Below are positions 52,888-61,875 of a DNA stretch of 64,000 nucleotides, piece after piece. How positions within the stretch are numbered: position 1 is the first letter of the stretch; every line of letters starts with the position of its first letter. The notes beneath the pieces are model-generated. The model was given only the letters and a program-made list of their open reading frames with translations. It was not told the origin of the DNA and searched no databases. A program made the position numbers and the translations under genes. The DNA is from Pseudomonas tumuqii (lineage in GTDB: Bacteria; Pseudomonadota; Gammaproteobacteria; Pseudomonadales; Pseudomonadaceae), in NCBI RefSeq assembly GCF_013184545.1, contig NZ_JAAOJA010000008.1, forward strand, positions 1-64,000, written 5' to 3'.

Positions 52888-53946
52888 CTACAGCGGCACC
52901 TGAATGGCCCGGTACTGGCCAGGCGGCATGCCGAACCAGCGGCTGCAGGCCTTATGGAAGCTGCTGTGATCGTGGAAGCCGAGGAGGTAGGCCACACGCT
53001 TCACGCTGTAACGGGAGTGGCGCAGATAGAAGTCGGCCAATTGTCGACGCACGTCGCTCAGGACATCCTTGAATTGCATGCCATCCTTCTCCAGCGCGCG
53101 CTGCAGCGTTCGCTTGCTGATGCTGAGCGCCGCCGCGATCGACTCCACGTCATGTGCCCCCTGCCCTTGTCCCTGGCTCAAGCGCTGGGTGATCAGCGCG
53201 CGAATCCGGCCAAGAATGGAGTAGCCGAACGACAGGTCCAGTTGGGCCTCGGCCAGGGTGTCATGCAGCGCGGCGAGCGCCTCGTTGGCCATCTGCAACG
53301 GATGCAGGAGTTCCTGCCCATCGAACAGGATGCTGTCATAGGCGGCGCTGAAATGTAACGGACAAGCAAAAAGCCGCCGATGCGCCGAGGTATCCTCCGG
53401 CTCTGGGTAGGTGAACTCGACAGCCAGCGGTTGCGGCACCTCGCCCCCCGTAAGCCAGCGGCAGAAAGCTAGCAGCGAGGCGAGCCCGGCGTCGGTGTAC
53501 TGCCGGGGCTTGATGGAGTCGCATTGCTGGTGATCGAGTCCGGCCAGGCGGTAATGCGATCGCTCTTCAACCAGGAAGAGACTGGAACCGGTATCGATCA
53601 ACGGGCCGAAACGGACCAGGCGCTCGAGGGCCCGTTGCAGATTCAAGCTGGACATCATGGTGTAGCCGACCAACTGGAAGCTGCCCGGATGGAAATGCCG
53701 GTAGGCGCTCAAGCCGATGTCCGGATCGCCGGACACCCCGGCGGCCATGCCCCATAGCCGGTAAAGCGCACTGCGCTGACAGAAGCCTCCCGGCTGCCCC
53801 AGGATGCCCGCATCCAGCCCGGCCTCCCGGCACAGTTCACCCACCTCCACGCCCTCGGCCGAGAGCGTGTTCACCAGCACACTGGCATAACCTGTACTCA
53901 CTCTATGCATGACGTCCTCATCGACCTGTATCTGTTGCGCAGCCAT
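52888..53946 (-). CDS. AraC-family regulator of the PHB genes (PhbR-like)
   Basis: 352 residues with an AraC N-terminal ligand-type domain of the OruR/GadX-like group (HFHPGSFQLVGYTMMSSLNL about 85-104) and a C-terminal double helix-turn-helix: VESIAAALSISKRTLQRALE, VKRVAYLLGFHDHSSFHKAC, SRWFGMPPGQYR. It diverges from phaB-phaA-phaC with 219 bases between. In Pseudomonas sp. 61-3 and P. extremaustralis a regulator at this place (PhbR) activates phbBAC, so the same role is likely. Start ATG 53946; ATG 53910 is possible. Confidence 0.9.
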   Translation of the reverse strand: MAAQQIQVDEDVMHRVSTGYASVLVNTLSAEGVEVGELCREAGLDAGILGQPGGFCQRSALYRLWGMAAGVSGDPDIGLSAYRHFHPGSFQLVGYTMMSSLNLQRALERLVRFGPLIDTGSSLFLVEERSHYRLAGLDHQQCDSIKPRQYTDAGLASLLAFCRWLTGGEVPQPLAVEFTYPEPEDTSAHRRLFACPLHFSAAYDSILFDGQELLHPLQMANEALAALHDTLAEAQLDLSFGYSILGRIRALITQRLSQGQGQGAHDVESIAAALSISKRTLQRALEKDGMQFKDVLSDVRRQLADFYLRHSRYSVKRVAYLLGFHDHSSFHKACSRWFGMPPGQYRAIQVPL

Positions 53947-54138
53947 GACGGACCCGCTCTGATGTGCAGGCTACCGGCACTTCATGAAGCAAATATTGAT
54001 CCGGATCGGCTTCACGTTGTTTTTCTCCCTCTCTGTCTGACAGCGCACAGACAGCGCCAAGATGGCGCCGATGGACACCAGACAGTCACCTGCCAACACT
54101 TCCGCGGCCCCAACCCATACTGAATAATCGTTCCCTCG

Positions 54139-54148
54139 TGCAACGCAA
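54139..54148 (+). promoter_or_regulatory. TGC-N3-GCAA site just before phaB (possible PhaR operator)
   Basis: TGCAACGCAA ends 17 bases upstream of the phaB ATG. It fits the half-site seen in the phasin operator; placed over the leader it could block transcription. Single half-site, so tentative. Confidence 0.35.
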
Positions 54149-54165
54149 AATGAGGAAACGGTTTC

Positions 54166-54912
54166 ATGACTTCAGGTAAGCGCATCGCAATGGTGACGGG
54201 TGGTATGGGCGGCATTGGCACGGCGATCAGCCAGCGCCTGTACCACGATGGCTTCAAGGTAGTGGTCGGTTGCAGTCCCAACTCCAGCCGCAAGGATGCC
54301 TGGCTGGCGAGCCAGTTGGAGGCCGGCTATCACTTCGAGTGCGTCGACACCGACATCACCGATTGGGAGTCGACCCGCAAAGCCTTCGAACTGGTGCGCG
54401 AGCACTTCGGTCCGGTCGCCGTTCTGGTCAACAACGCCGGTATCACCCGCGACGCCTCCTTTCGCAAGCTCACCCCGGAAGACTGGAACGCCGTGATCGG
54501 GACCAACCTGAGCGGCTTGTTCAACACCACCAAGCAGGTCATCGAAGGCATGTTGGCCATGGGCTGGGGGCGGATCATCAACATCTCCTCGATCAACGGC
54601 CAGCGCGGCCAGTTCGGCCAAACCAACTACTCGGCGGCCAAGGCCGGCATTCATGGTTTCACCATGGCCCTGGCACGTGAAGTCTCCGCCAAGGGCGTGA
54701 CCGTCAATACCGTATCCCCAGGCTACATCCAGACCGACATGACCGCGGCCATCCGCCCGGACATTCTCGACGGCATGATCGCGGGAATCCCGGTCGGACG
54801 CCTGGGCACCCCCACAGAAATCGCCTCGATCGTGGCCTGGCTGGCCTCCGAGGAATCCGCCTACAGCACCGGTGCCGACTTCTCGGTAAACGGCGGCATG
54901 AACATGCAGTAG
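54166..54912 (+). CDS. phaB: Acetoacetyl-CoA reductase
   Basis: PhaB reduces acetoacetyl-CoA to (R)-3-hydroxybutyryl-CoA with NADPH. The 248-residue SDR has TGGMGGIG (11-18), NNAGITRD, the catalytic [15 protein letters not shown]er and NYSAAKAG Tyr/Lys, and the C-terminal [13 protein letters not shown] typical of PhaB. GAGG precedes ATG 54166. It is first of the three-gene phaBAC operon. Confidence 0.95.
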   Translation: MTSGKRIAMVTGGMGGIGTAISQRLYHDGFKVVVGCSPNSSRKDAWLASQLEAGYHFECVDTDITDWESTRKAFELVREHFGPVAVLVNNAGITRDASFRKLTPEDWNAVIGTNLSGLFNTTKQVIEGMLAMGWGRIINISSINGQRGQFGQTNYSAAKAGIHGFTMALAREVSAKGVTVNTVSPGYIQTDMTAAIRPDILDGMIAGIPVGRLGTPTEIASIVAWLASEESAYSTGADFSVNGGMNMQ

Positions 54913-54980
54913 CCCTGCCAGGCGCATGCATGCCTTGGTTCCGTTCGACAATCTTTCTTGGCTTTTCCATGAGGTCACAC

Positions 54981-56159
54981 ATGAACGAAGTCGTAATCGT
55001 TGGCGCTACGCGTACCGCCATCGGCAGTTTTCAGGGTGCTCTATCCGCGCTTCCCGCCGCCGAACTGGGCGCTGCGGTGATTCGCGGCCTGCTGGAACAG
55101 ACGGGTGTCGACGCGGCGCAGATAGATGAGGTGATCCTCGGTCAGGTACTCAGCGCCGGCGTCGGGCAGAACCCGGCCCGCCAGGCGGCGCTCAAGGCCG
55201 GTTTGCCGCACACTACGCCCGCACTGACCCTGAACAAGGTCTGCGGTTCCGGTCTCAAGGCCGTCCATCTCGCAGTCCAGGCAATCCGTTGCGGCGATGC
55301 GCAACTGGTCATCGCCGGTGGCCAGGAAAACATGAGCCTGGCTCCCTATGTCCTGCCCAAGGCCCGCACCGGCCTGCGCATGGGCCATGCGCAGCTGATC
55401 GACAGCATGATCCAAGACGGTCTGTGGGACGTGTTCAACGACTACCACATGGGCGTCACCGCCGAGAATCTGGCGCAGAAGTACGGCATTGGCCGCGAGG
55501 CCCAGGACGCTTTCGCCGCTGCCTCGCAGCAGAAGGCCAGCGCGGCCATCGAGGCCGGACGCTTCAAGAGCGAGATTACCCCGATTCTGATCCCCCAGCG
55601 CAAGGGTGACCCGCTGGTCTTCGATACCGACGAGCAGCCGCGCGCCGACTGCAGCGCGCAGGCCCTGGGCAAGCTAAAACCCGCCTTCCAGAAGGATGGC
55701 AGCGTGACCGCCGGCAATGCCTCGACCCTCAACGACGGCGCGGCCGTCCTGTTGCTCGCCAGTGCCGCCAAGGCGCAAGCCCTGGGCCTGCCGATCCTGG
55801 CTCGGATCAAGGCCTATGCCAGTGCCGGCGTAGACCCGGCCGTCATGGGCATCGGCCCCGTCCCGGCCACGCGGCGCACCCTGGAGAAGGCCGGCTGGCA
55901 TCTGGACGAGCTGGATCTGATCGAAGCCAACGAGGCCTTTGCCGCCCAGGCGCTGGCGGTCGGCCAGGAGCTGGGCTGGGACGCCAGCAAGGTCAACGTC
56001 AACGGCGGCGCGATCGCCCTGGGGCACCCCATCGGCGCGGCCGGGGCGCGGATCCTGGTATCGCTGCTGCATGAGCTGATCCGCCGCGATGGCAAGAAAG
56101 GCCTGGCCACCCTGTGCATCGGTGGCGGACAAGGCGTCAGCCTGGCCATCGAGCGCTAG
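54981..56159 (+). CDS. phaA: Acetyl-CoA acetyltransferase (beta-ketothiolase)
   Basis: PhaA condenses two acetyl-CoA to acetoacetyl-CoA. The 392 residues carry the thiolase active sites: Cys88 ([15 protein letters not shown]), the His in [13 protein letters not shown] and the C-terminal Cys in [11 protein letters not shown] chose ATG 54981, eight bases after GAGG; an upstream in-frame start at 54930 adds non-family residues. It lies 68 bases after phaB. Confidence 0.96.
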   Translation: MNEVVIVGATRTAIGSFQGALSALPAAELGAAVIRGLLEQTGVDAAQIDEVILGQVLSAGVGQNPARQAALKAGLPHTTPALTLNKVCGSGLKAVHLAVQAIRCGDAQLVIAGGQENMSLAPYVLPKARTGLRMGHAQLIDSMIQDGLWDVFNDYHMGVTAENLAQKYGIGREAQDAFAAASQQKASAAIEAGRFKSEITPILIPQRKGDPLVFDTDEQPRADCSAQALGKLKPAFQKDGSVTAGNASTLNDGAAVLLLASAAKAQALGLPILARIKAYASAGVDPAVMGIGPVPATRRTLEKAGWHLDELDLIEANEAFAAQALAVGQELGWDASKVNVNGGAIALGHPIGAAGARILVSLLHELIRRDGKKGLATLCIGGGQGVSLAIER

Positions 56160-56294
56160 GCGAAGACGCAACGGCAGCCCAGGGGGCGGGTTCGGCCCGC
56201 GCCCCTCGGGTTGCCGGCATTCCTGCCGTTGCCGCACCGCGCGCCAGAGCGCCGCTTATTTTCACCCGGTCGATTTTTCCGGACAAGGAGCTTT

Positions 56295-57995
56295 ATGGAC
56301 AACTCGAACGCGTTCACTACCTACTGGTCTGGCCAGGTTCCTTTTGTGGCTTCTCTCGCGCTGCAACAATTGCGCCTTTGGGTCAGCACCAATCAGTGGT
56401 TTTCCGGGCATGATCACGACGCCTGGTTCGACGTACCGAGCGAGACGCTCAATAGCCTGCAAGTCGAGTACCAGCAGCAGTGGGGTCAACTCGGTCATCA
56501 GTTGCTGACCCGCCAACCCTTCAGCTTCGATGATCGACGTTTCGCCAGTGGCAACTGGAGCGAACCAATGTTTGGCTCCCTGGCCGCCTTCTACCTGCTC
56601 AATTCCAGCTTTCTCCTGCAGCTGCTCGATACCCTCAGGATCGAAGAAGAGAAACCGCGCCAACGCCTGCGTTTTCTGGTTGAGCAGGCCATCGCCGCCA
56701 GTGCCCCGAGCAACTTCCTGGCGAGCAACCCAGACGCCCTCCAGCGCATGGTGGAGACCCAGGGCGCCAGCCTGTTCACCGGCCTGATGCACCTGGCCAG
56801 CGACCTGCAGGAAGGCAAAATGCGCCAGTGCGATAGCGGCGCCTTCGCGGTTGGCGTCGATCTGGCGATCAGCCCCGGCGAAGTGGTCTTCGAGAACGAG
56901 CTGTTCCAGCTCATTCAGTACTACCCGCAGAGCGAAAGCCAATTCCAGCGCCCGCTGTTCATCGTCCCGCCGGCGATCAACAAGTACTACGTCCTCGACC
57001 TGCGCCCGGACAACTCGATGGTTCGCCACCTGCTGGAACAAGAGCATCCGGTGTTCCTGATGTCCTGGCGCAACTTCGACGAGAAACACGCCGACACCAG
57101 CTGGGATGACCTGATCGAGCACGGCGTGATCCAAGCCTTGCAGGTAACCCGGGCGATCAGCGGCGAGCCGCGGCTCAACTGCGTGGGCTTCTGCATCGGC
57201 GGCACCCTGCTGAGCAGCGCACTGGCGGTGCTCGCCGCGCGCGGCGACCGGGAGATCGCTTGCATAAGCCTGTTGACCACCTTCCTCGACTATCTCGATA
57301 CCGGTCCGATCAGCATATTCGTCGACGAGGAACTGGTGACCTACCGTGAGCGCACCATCGGCGGCCAGGGTGGCGCAGCCGGCCTGTTTCGTGGCGAGGA
57401 CATGGGCAATACCTTCTCCCTGCTGCGCCCCAACGACCTGTGGTGGAACTACAACGTCGACAAATACCTCAAGGGGCAGAAGCCCATTCCGCTCGACCTG
57501 CTGTACTGGAACAACGACAGCACCCACCTCCCCGGCCCCATGTACTGCTGGTACCTGCGCCACACCTATCTGCAGAACGACCTGAAGTCGGGAGAGCTGG
57601 AGTGCTGCGGGGTCAAGCTCGACCTGACCGCCATCGACGCCCCCGCCTACATCCTGGCCACCCATGACGACCACATCGTGCCCTGGAGGAGCGCCTACGC
57701 CAGCACGGCCCTGCTCTCCGGAACCAAGCGTTTTGTCCTCGGTGCTTCCGGGCATATCGCCGGCGTCATCAACCCGCCTGCCAAGCAGAAGCGGCATTAC
57801 TGGACAAACAACCTGATCACGAAAAATCCCGACAGCTGGTTCAAGGGTGCCAAGCAGCAACCCGGCAGTTGGTGGAACGACTGGTTCGCCTGGCTGGCCA
57901 AACACGCCGGCGAGCGTCAACCCGCGGTGGCCAGTCTCGGCAGCGACCAATACCCTCCGCTGGAGCCGGCGCCGGGCAGTTATGTAAAGCAATGA
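56295..57995 (+). CDS. phaC: Class I polyhydroxyalkanoate synthase
   Basis: PhaC polymerises (R)-3-hydroxyacyl-CoA into PHA granules. The 566 residues show the PHA synthase core: FIVPPAINKYYVLDLRPDNS, lipase-like box with nucleophile Cys300 (GFCIGGTLL), Asp458/459 (THDDHIVP) and His487 (GASGHIAGVINPP). Size, the adjacent phaA and phaB, and lack of a phaC-phaZ-phaC arrangement indicate a class I short-chain (PHB) enzyme, unlike the medium-chain class II genes usual in Pseudomonas. AAGGAG precedes ATG 56295. It ends the operon. Confidence 0.95.
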   Translation: MDNSNAFTTYWSGQVPFVASLALQQLRLWVSTNQWFSGHDHDAWFDVPSETLNSLQVEYQQQWGQLGHQLLTRQPFSFDDRRFASGNWSEPMFGSLAAFYLLNSSFLLQLLDTLRIEEEKPRQRLRFLVEQAIAASAPSNFLASNPDALQRMVETQGASLFTGLMHLASDLQEGKMRQCDSGAFAVGVDLAISPGEVVFENELFQLIQYYPQSESQFQRPLFIVPPAINKYYVLDLRPDNSMVRHLLEQEHPVFLMSWRNFDEKHADTSWDDLIEHGVIQALQVTRAISGEPRLNCVGFCIGGTLLSSALAVLAARGDREIACISLLTTFLDYLDTGPISIFVDEELVTYRERTIGGQGGAAGLFRGEDMGNTFSLLRPNDLWWNYNVDKYLKGQKPIPLDLLYWNNDSTHLPGPMYCWYLRHTYLQNDLKSGELECCGVKLDLTAIDAPAYILATHDDHIVPWRSAYASTALLSGTKRFVLGASGHIAGVINPPAKQKRHYWTNNLITKNPDSWFKGAKQQPGSWWNDWFAWLAKHAGERQPAVASLGSDQYPPLEPAPGSYVKQ

Positions 57996-58419
57996 GAAGT
58001 TGCTTTTGAAGCAGGGAACCCGCGACGCGTTAACTCAAGCGCTCGGCGGGCTCCGCAGGACATGTGCCTAAGGGGCGGGCTGACGGGCTCTGCAGCCGAC
58101 CCGCCGAGCCGATGTTCGCGCAGCAAGTGCGGGAGCGTGTGGATGCACCTGTCCGCCAGGATCCATGCGGATGGGACGCCCGGCCATCCTCTACAACCGC
58201 ATGGGCTTGCCGGCACCGGCCCCAGCGGGTGTGCAAGGCCATGGCCGCGCTTTGCGCACCGGACCAAGTCGACCACAGCCACATGATCGGGCTTGATGCG
58301 CGTGCTGCGGCAGGCCTCGTTTGTGACAAGCCTTGCCCTCCTCGGCGGCCTTTTTACTGCTAACGTCTAGAAAGCAGGATGTTTTATCGACAGATACCCT
58401 TGGAAAAAGAGCCTGGCTT
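57996..58419. other. Intergenic stretch between phaC and the VKOR gene
   Basis: 424 bases with short GC-rich frames that show no recognisable protein. No clear terminator with a T run is seen after phaC; some GC-rich inverted segments occur around 58070-58110. The last 100 bases (AT-richer, TTTTTACTGC) probably contain the promoter of the next gene. Confidence 0.45.
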
Positions 58420-59301
58420 ATGAGTAAGACCAAGAGGATCCACCGTGCCGAGGCGCTTCTGCATAGCGGCGTCGAGCGAAGCGCTCAGCATTCCCCCGAG
58501 TGGCTGGTGCTGGTGTTGGCGCTGTGCGGCATGCTGCTGACCGGTTATCTGACCTATGTCGCCCTGCGCGGCGGCACGCCAGCATTCTGCTCGGAAGAGA
58601 CGGCCTGCGATCTGATTCAGCAAAGTCGCTGGTCGCGCCTGTTGGGGCTGCCATTGGCGTTGTGGGGCTTCGTCCTTTATGGGCTGCTGGCGGGTAACGC
58701 CTGGCGACTGCCGGCCAGGCTGGTGCGTTGGCGGCGACTCTGGCTACTGGCCTGGTTCGGCCTGGCCGTCAGCCTGTACATGACCCTGGTCGCCTGGCTG
58801 CAACTTGAAGCATTCTGCGCCTGGTGCTTGCTGTCGCTGGCCCTGCTGGCGGCGATCTTCATTCGAGTGAGTCTGAAACGACCCAAATCGGCACCCGGCA
58901 CCGATTGGCGGCACTGGCTGACCTATTGCGGCGTGGCCACCGTGGTCACCCTGAGCGGCCTGCAGTTGTATTACAGCGATCTGTTTGCCCCGCGCGAAGA
59001 CCCGCAGTTGCAGGCTCTGGCCAGCCACCTGCAGCGTAGCGGCGCGAAGTTCTATGGGACCTTCTGGTGCTCGAGCTGCCAGGAGCAGAAACGCCTGTTC
59101 GGCACATCGGCCGAGCGTCTGCCCTATGTCGAGTGCACACCAGACGGGCGCAACGGACTGCTGGCGCGGGTCTGCATCGAAGAGAAGATCAACCGTTACC
59201 CAACCTGGATAATCCGCGAACAGCGCTATTCGCAGATGCTCAATATTGAAGAACTGACGCGCCTCTCAAGATTCAAGTGGCGGGAAACCCCCGTGCCTTG
59301 A
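58420..59301 (+). CDS. VKOR-family membrane protein with thioredoxin-like tail
   Basis: 293 residues. Four to five membrane helices carry the VKOR cysteines: Cys57 and Cys63 (AFCSEETACDLI) and the quinone-facing pair Cys133/Cys136 (AFCAWC). A C-terminal thioredoxin-like domain has GTFWCSSCQEQKRLFG (Cys217, Cys220). Bacterial VKOR homologues oxidise DsbA-like proteins and pass electrons to quinone; fusions to a thioredoxin domain are common. It is single, followed by a hairpin. Confidence 0.9.
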   Translation: MSKTKRIHRAEALLHSGVERSAQHSPEWLVLVLALCGMLLTGYLTYVALRGGTPAFCSEETACDLIQQSRWSRLLGLPLALWGFVLYGLLAGNAWRLPARLVRWRRLWLLAWFGLAVSLYMTLVAWLQLEAFCAWCLLSLALLAAIFIRVSLKRPKSAPGTDWRHWLTYCGVATVVTLSGLQLYYSDLFAPREDPQLQALASHLQRSGAKFYGTFWCSSCQEQKRLFGTSAERLPYVECTPDGRNGLLARVCIEEKINRYPTWIIREQRYSQMLNIEELTRLSRFKWRETPVP

Positions 59302-59320
59302 AGCCCAGCTATTGCACTAG

Positions 59321-59348
59321 TGTTCAGGCCATGGGCAATGCCTGAACA
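59321..59348. terminator. Hairpin between VKOR and universal stress protein genes
   Basis: TGTTCAGGC and GCCTGAACA form a perfect nine-base stem with a ten-base loop between converging genes. No T run. Confidence 0.5.
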
Positions 59349-59476
59349 CAAGCGCGGGCAGTGCTCTCCCTGGTGCGCTGCAGCTGGGCAAGCCCGCAAG
59401 GTTGGCGCTGTCCTGCCCCCTTCGACTGCAAACCCGCCCATGTCTATTCAACGGCTTGTCACCCGCTGAACCTGGA

Positions 59477-60376
59477 TCAGGCTGGCTTGATCGCCAGGAT
59501 GCTGCTGGGGATCTGATACAGGGTCTGCTCCGTGGTGCTGCCCAGAACTTTTTCCAGGCCCTTGCGGACCAGCGTTCCCATTACCACTACATCCATGTGC
59601 TCGCGCGTGGCAAAGTCGCTGATGATCCTGATCGGAGAACCCTCGACAACATGCCGCCGCTGCGGCGGCACAGCATGTTGCTCGGCGAACTGTTCGAAGG
59701 TCGCGCGCATTATGCTGGTCAACTCGTCCAGGAATTCCGGCGTCCAACTGACCGGGGCAGCGGCATAGGCCAGGTAGGCAGGTGAGTGCTCATAGGCGTG
59801 CAATAGATGCAGCTCGGCATTGCATTGCACGGCTAAGCCACTGGCGGCGGCCAGAATACGTTCGTTCATGTCGCTGAGCCGGTTTTCTGGTTGTGACAGG
59901 TCGACTGCCGCGACAACCCTGCGCGGCAGCGGGTGCTCGGCGGCACTGACCAAATGCAATGGCACCGGGCATTCGCGCAGCAACTGCCAGTCCAGCGGGG
60001 TAATGAAGGCGCGCTGCAAGATCGGCTCATGGCGCGTGTCCTTGATGAGCAGATCCGCCTGGGCGTTCTTCATCTGCAGGAGAATTTCCTCGACAGGCGC
60101 ATCGGTCCAAACAGCTTCGGTCGTCACCGCAATGCCTTTGGTGCTGAGCCGCTCGGCTTCAGCCTTGAGGCGCGCCTGCTGTTGCCTGAGGAAATCGTCG
60201 CGTATCTGCGCTTCAGTGCTCTTGTCCAGCAACCACAAAGTGGCAAACGGGCCGCTGATCGCCGCAATGTGCAAGGAACCACCGCACGCTTCCACCAACG
60301 CCACTGCCCTTTGCAGGGCGGGGGACTGGCGCATGCCTGGATCGGCTACTAGAAGCAGTCGTTGATACTGACTCAT
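59477..60376 (-). CDS. Tandem universal stress protein
   Basis: 299 residues made of two UspA domains: YQRLLLVADPGMRQSPALQR starts the first, and RRVVAAVDLSQPENRLSDMN the second, with VVMGTLVRKGLEKVLGSTTE as the ATP-loop region (G-x2-G-x9-G-type) at the end. Related tandem Usp proteins in Pseudomonas aeruginosa are induced without oxygen by ANR and help survival. A perfect FNR/ANR box lies 122 bases upstream, supporting the same control here. Confidence 0.92.
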   Translation of the reverse strand: MSQYQRLLLVADPGMRQSPALQRAVALVEACGGSLHIAAISGPFATLWLLDKSTEAQIRDDFLRQQQARLKAEAERLSTKGIAVTTEAVWTDAPVEEILLQMKNAQADLLIKDTRHEPILQRAFITPLDWQLLRECPVPLHLVSAAEHPLPRRVVAAVDLSQPENRLSDMNERILAAASGLAVQCNAELHLLHAYEHSPAYLAYAAAPVSWTPEFLDELTSIMRATFEQFAEQHAVPPQRRHVVEGSPIRIISDFATREHMDVVVMGTLVRKGLEKVLGSTTEQTLYQIPSSILAIKPA

Positions 60377-60497
60377 GGGAACCTCCAGAAACTCCGGTTA
60401 CCACCGCCCTACCCCCTGGCTTTCCCGTAAGCGAAACATCACGCCGGGCGATGCATGTCGAGATGATTCAGCCTGCCCCGCCTGATTGCCTGCGGCG

Positions 60498-60511
60498 TTG
60501 ATCTACATCAA
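60498..60511. promoter_or_regulatory. FNR/ANR box TTGAT-CTAC-ATCAA
   Basis: Exact match to the FNR-family consensus TTGAT-N4-ATCAA. It lies 122 bases upstream of the universal stress protein start (minus) and 244 bases upstream of the MgtE-like gene (plus). The first fits an ANR-activated promoter with a leader of about 85 bases. Confidence 0.7.
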
Positions 60512-60754
60512 ACCGACCCGGTTCCGTTTCTCAGCGGTTGTGAACCATCGAACGGCTGGAGGCGGCCACGCTAGGCGAGAGTTTTTCCCAAGCATTCAGC
60601 GCGGGCTAGCGACGACCGGTCTTGCCCGGCCATGCGTCGGACTTGCTCGTCCAATGCGTCGTTCCGGGTCGAGCGGCCAGAGCTATAGTCCAGATATCCT
60701 TGCCGCATTGGTCAGGCATATCCATGCGGCATGGCCCTGCGTCAGGAGATAGCC

Positions 60755-61729
60755 ATGTCGCATGAGACAACGGACTACACCAGCTTCGAAACGGCGGCGC
60801 AGCACGCCACCTCCCGAGTCCCGCGGTTTGCCCCGGACCGCAGAGTCGACGCGGCGCGCCTGGAAATGATCGGCCAGCGTTACGAGTGCGCGAGCCACAT
60901 CATGGTCTGCGAAGATCGGCACTTTCTCGGCCTGGTGAGGATCGAAGACCTGCTCAGTGCGCCAGCGGACATCACCCTGGCTGACTTGATGGACGCTCAG
61001 GCGCCCATAGTCGCGCCGGGCGTGGATCAGGAAATCGCCGCCTGGCGCGCCGTGAACCATGAGGAGTCGGCCTTGACCGTGGTCGATGCGCAAGGCTGCC
61101 TGGTCGGGGTGATTCCGCCGCACCGCCTGCTCGCGGTCCTGCTCTCGGAGCACGAGGAGGATCTATCGCGCCTCGGGGGCTTTACCAAGGGGGCCGAGGC
61201 CGCGCGCAGCAGCAGCGAGGAACCGGTGCGGCGGCGCTTTCGGCATCGCATCCCGTGGTTATTGGTGGGGCTTGTCGGGGCGCTACTGGCGGCGGATTTC
61301 GTCGGACAGTTCGAGGCACAACTGCAGAGCAAGATCATCCTGGCCTTCTTCATCCCGGGAATCGTCTATCTCGCCGATGCGGTCGGCACCCAGACTGAAA
61401 CCGTGGTCGTACGCGGTCTTTCGGTCGGGGTCGGGATGCGCCAGATGATGGGCCGCGAACTGCTGGTGGGCCTGGCTATCGGCCTGGCGCTGGCCCTGGT
61501 CGCCGGCCCGCTGGTGTGGTGGCGCTGGGGCAGCCCCGAGATTGCCCTGTGCATTGGGCTCTCGGTGTTCGCCAGCTGCGCCACGGCAACCCTGGCAGCC
61601 ATGACCTTGCCCTGGTTGTTGAACAGCTTTTCCCTCGATCCGGCATTCGGCAGCGGGCCGTTGGCTACGGTGATCCAGGACCTGTTTTCGGTGCTGATCT
61701 ACTTCACTATCGCCAGCGCACTGTTCTGA
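60755..61729 (+). CDS. MgtE-like divalent cation transporter
   Basis: 324 residues: a cytoplasmic CBS pair (about 35-135; HIMVCEDRHFLGLVRIEDLL, ALTVVDAQGCLVGVIPPHRL) and five membrane helices of the MgtE/SLC41 type (about 170-324; AFFIPGIVYLADAVGTQTET, VVVRGLSVGV). The large N-terminal MgtE N domain is missing, so it is a short MgtE-like protein for magnesium or a similar ion. AGGAG precedes ATG 60755. It is probably a single gene. Confidence 0.87.
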   Translation: MSHETTDYTSFETAAQHATSRVPRFAPDRRVDAARLEMIGQRYECASHIMVCEDRHFLGLVRIEDLLSAPADITLADLMDAQAPIVAPGVDQEIAAWRAVNHEESALTVVDAQGCLVGVIPPHRLLAVLLSEHEEDLSRLGGFTKGAEAARSSSEEPVRRRFRHRIPWLLVGLVGALLAADFVGQFEAQLQSKIILAFFIPGIVYLADAVGTQTETVVVRGLSVGVGMRQMMGRELLVGLAIGLALALVAGPLVWWRWGSPEIALCIGLSVFASCATATLAAMTLPWLLNSFSLDPAFGSGPLATVIQDLFSVLIYFTIASALF

Positions 61730-61875
61730 CCAGGCAAGGACAGAAACGCACGCCTGCGGACGCGGATCCGTCCTAAGCTGCAGTTACAGGCATGGCCCTT
61801 GCGGCGGCGCGGTGAGCGGCCAGACTTAGCCTATTCTGTTCGCGCCCTGGCGCAGCAACACCCGGAGAGCCGGAC

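Noticed and set aside
52713..53072. Open frame of 119 codons between the phasin and AraC genes
   Set aside because: It overlaps the end of the AraC gene, has no ribosome binding site and resembles no protein I know.
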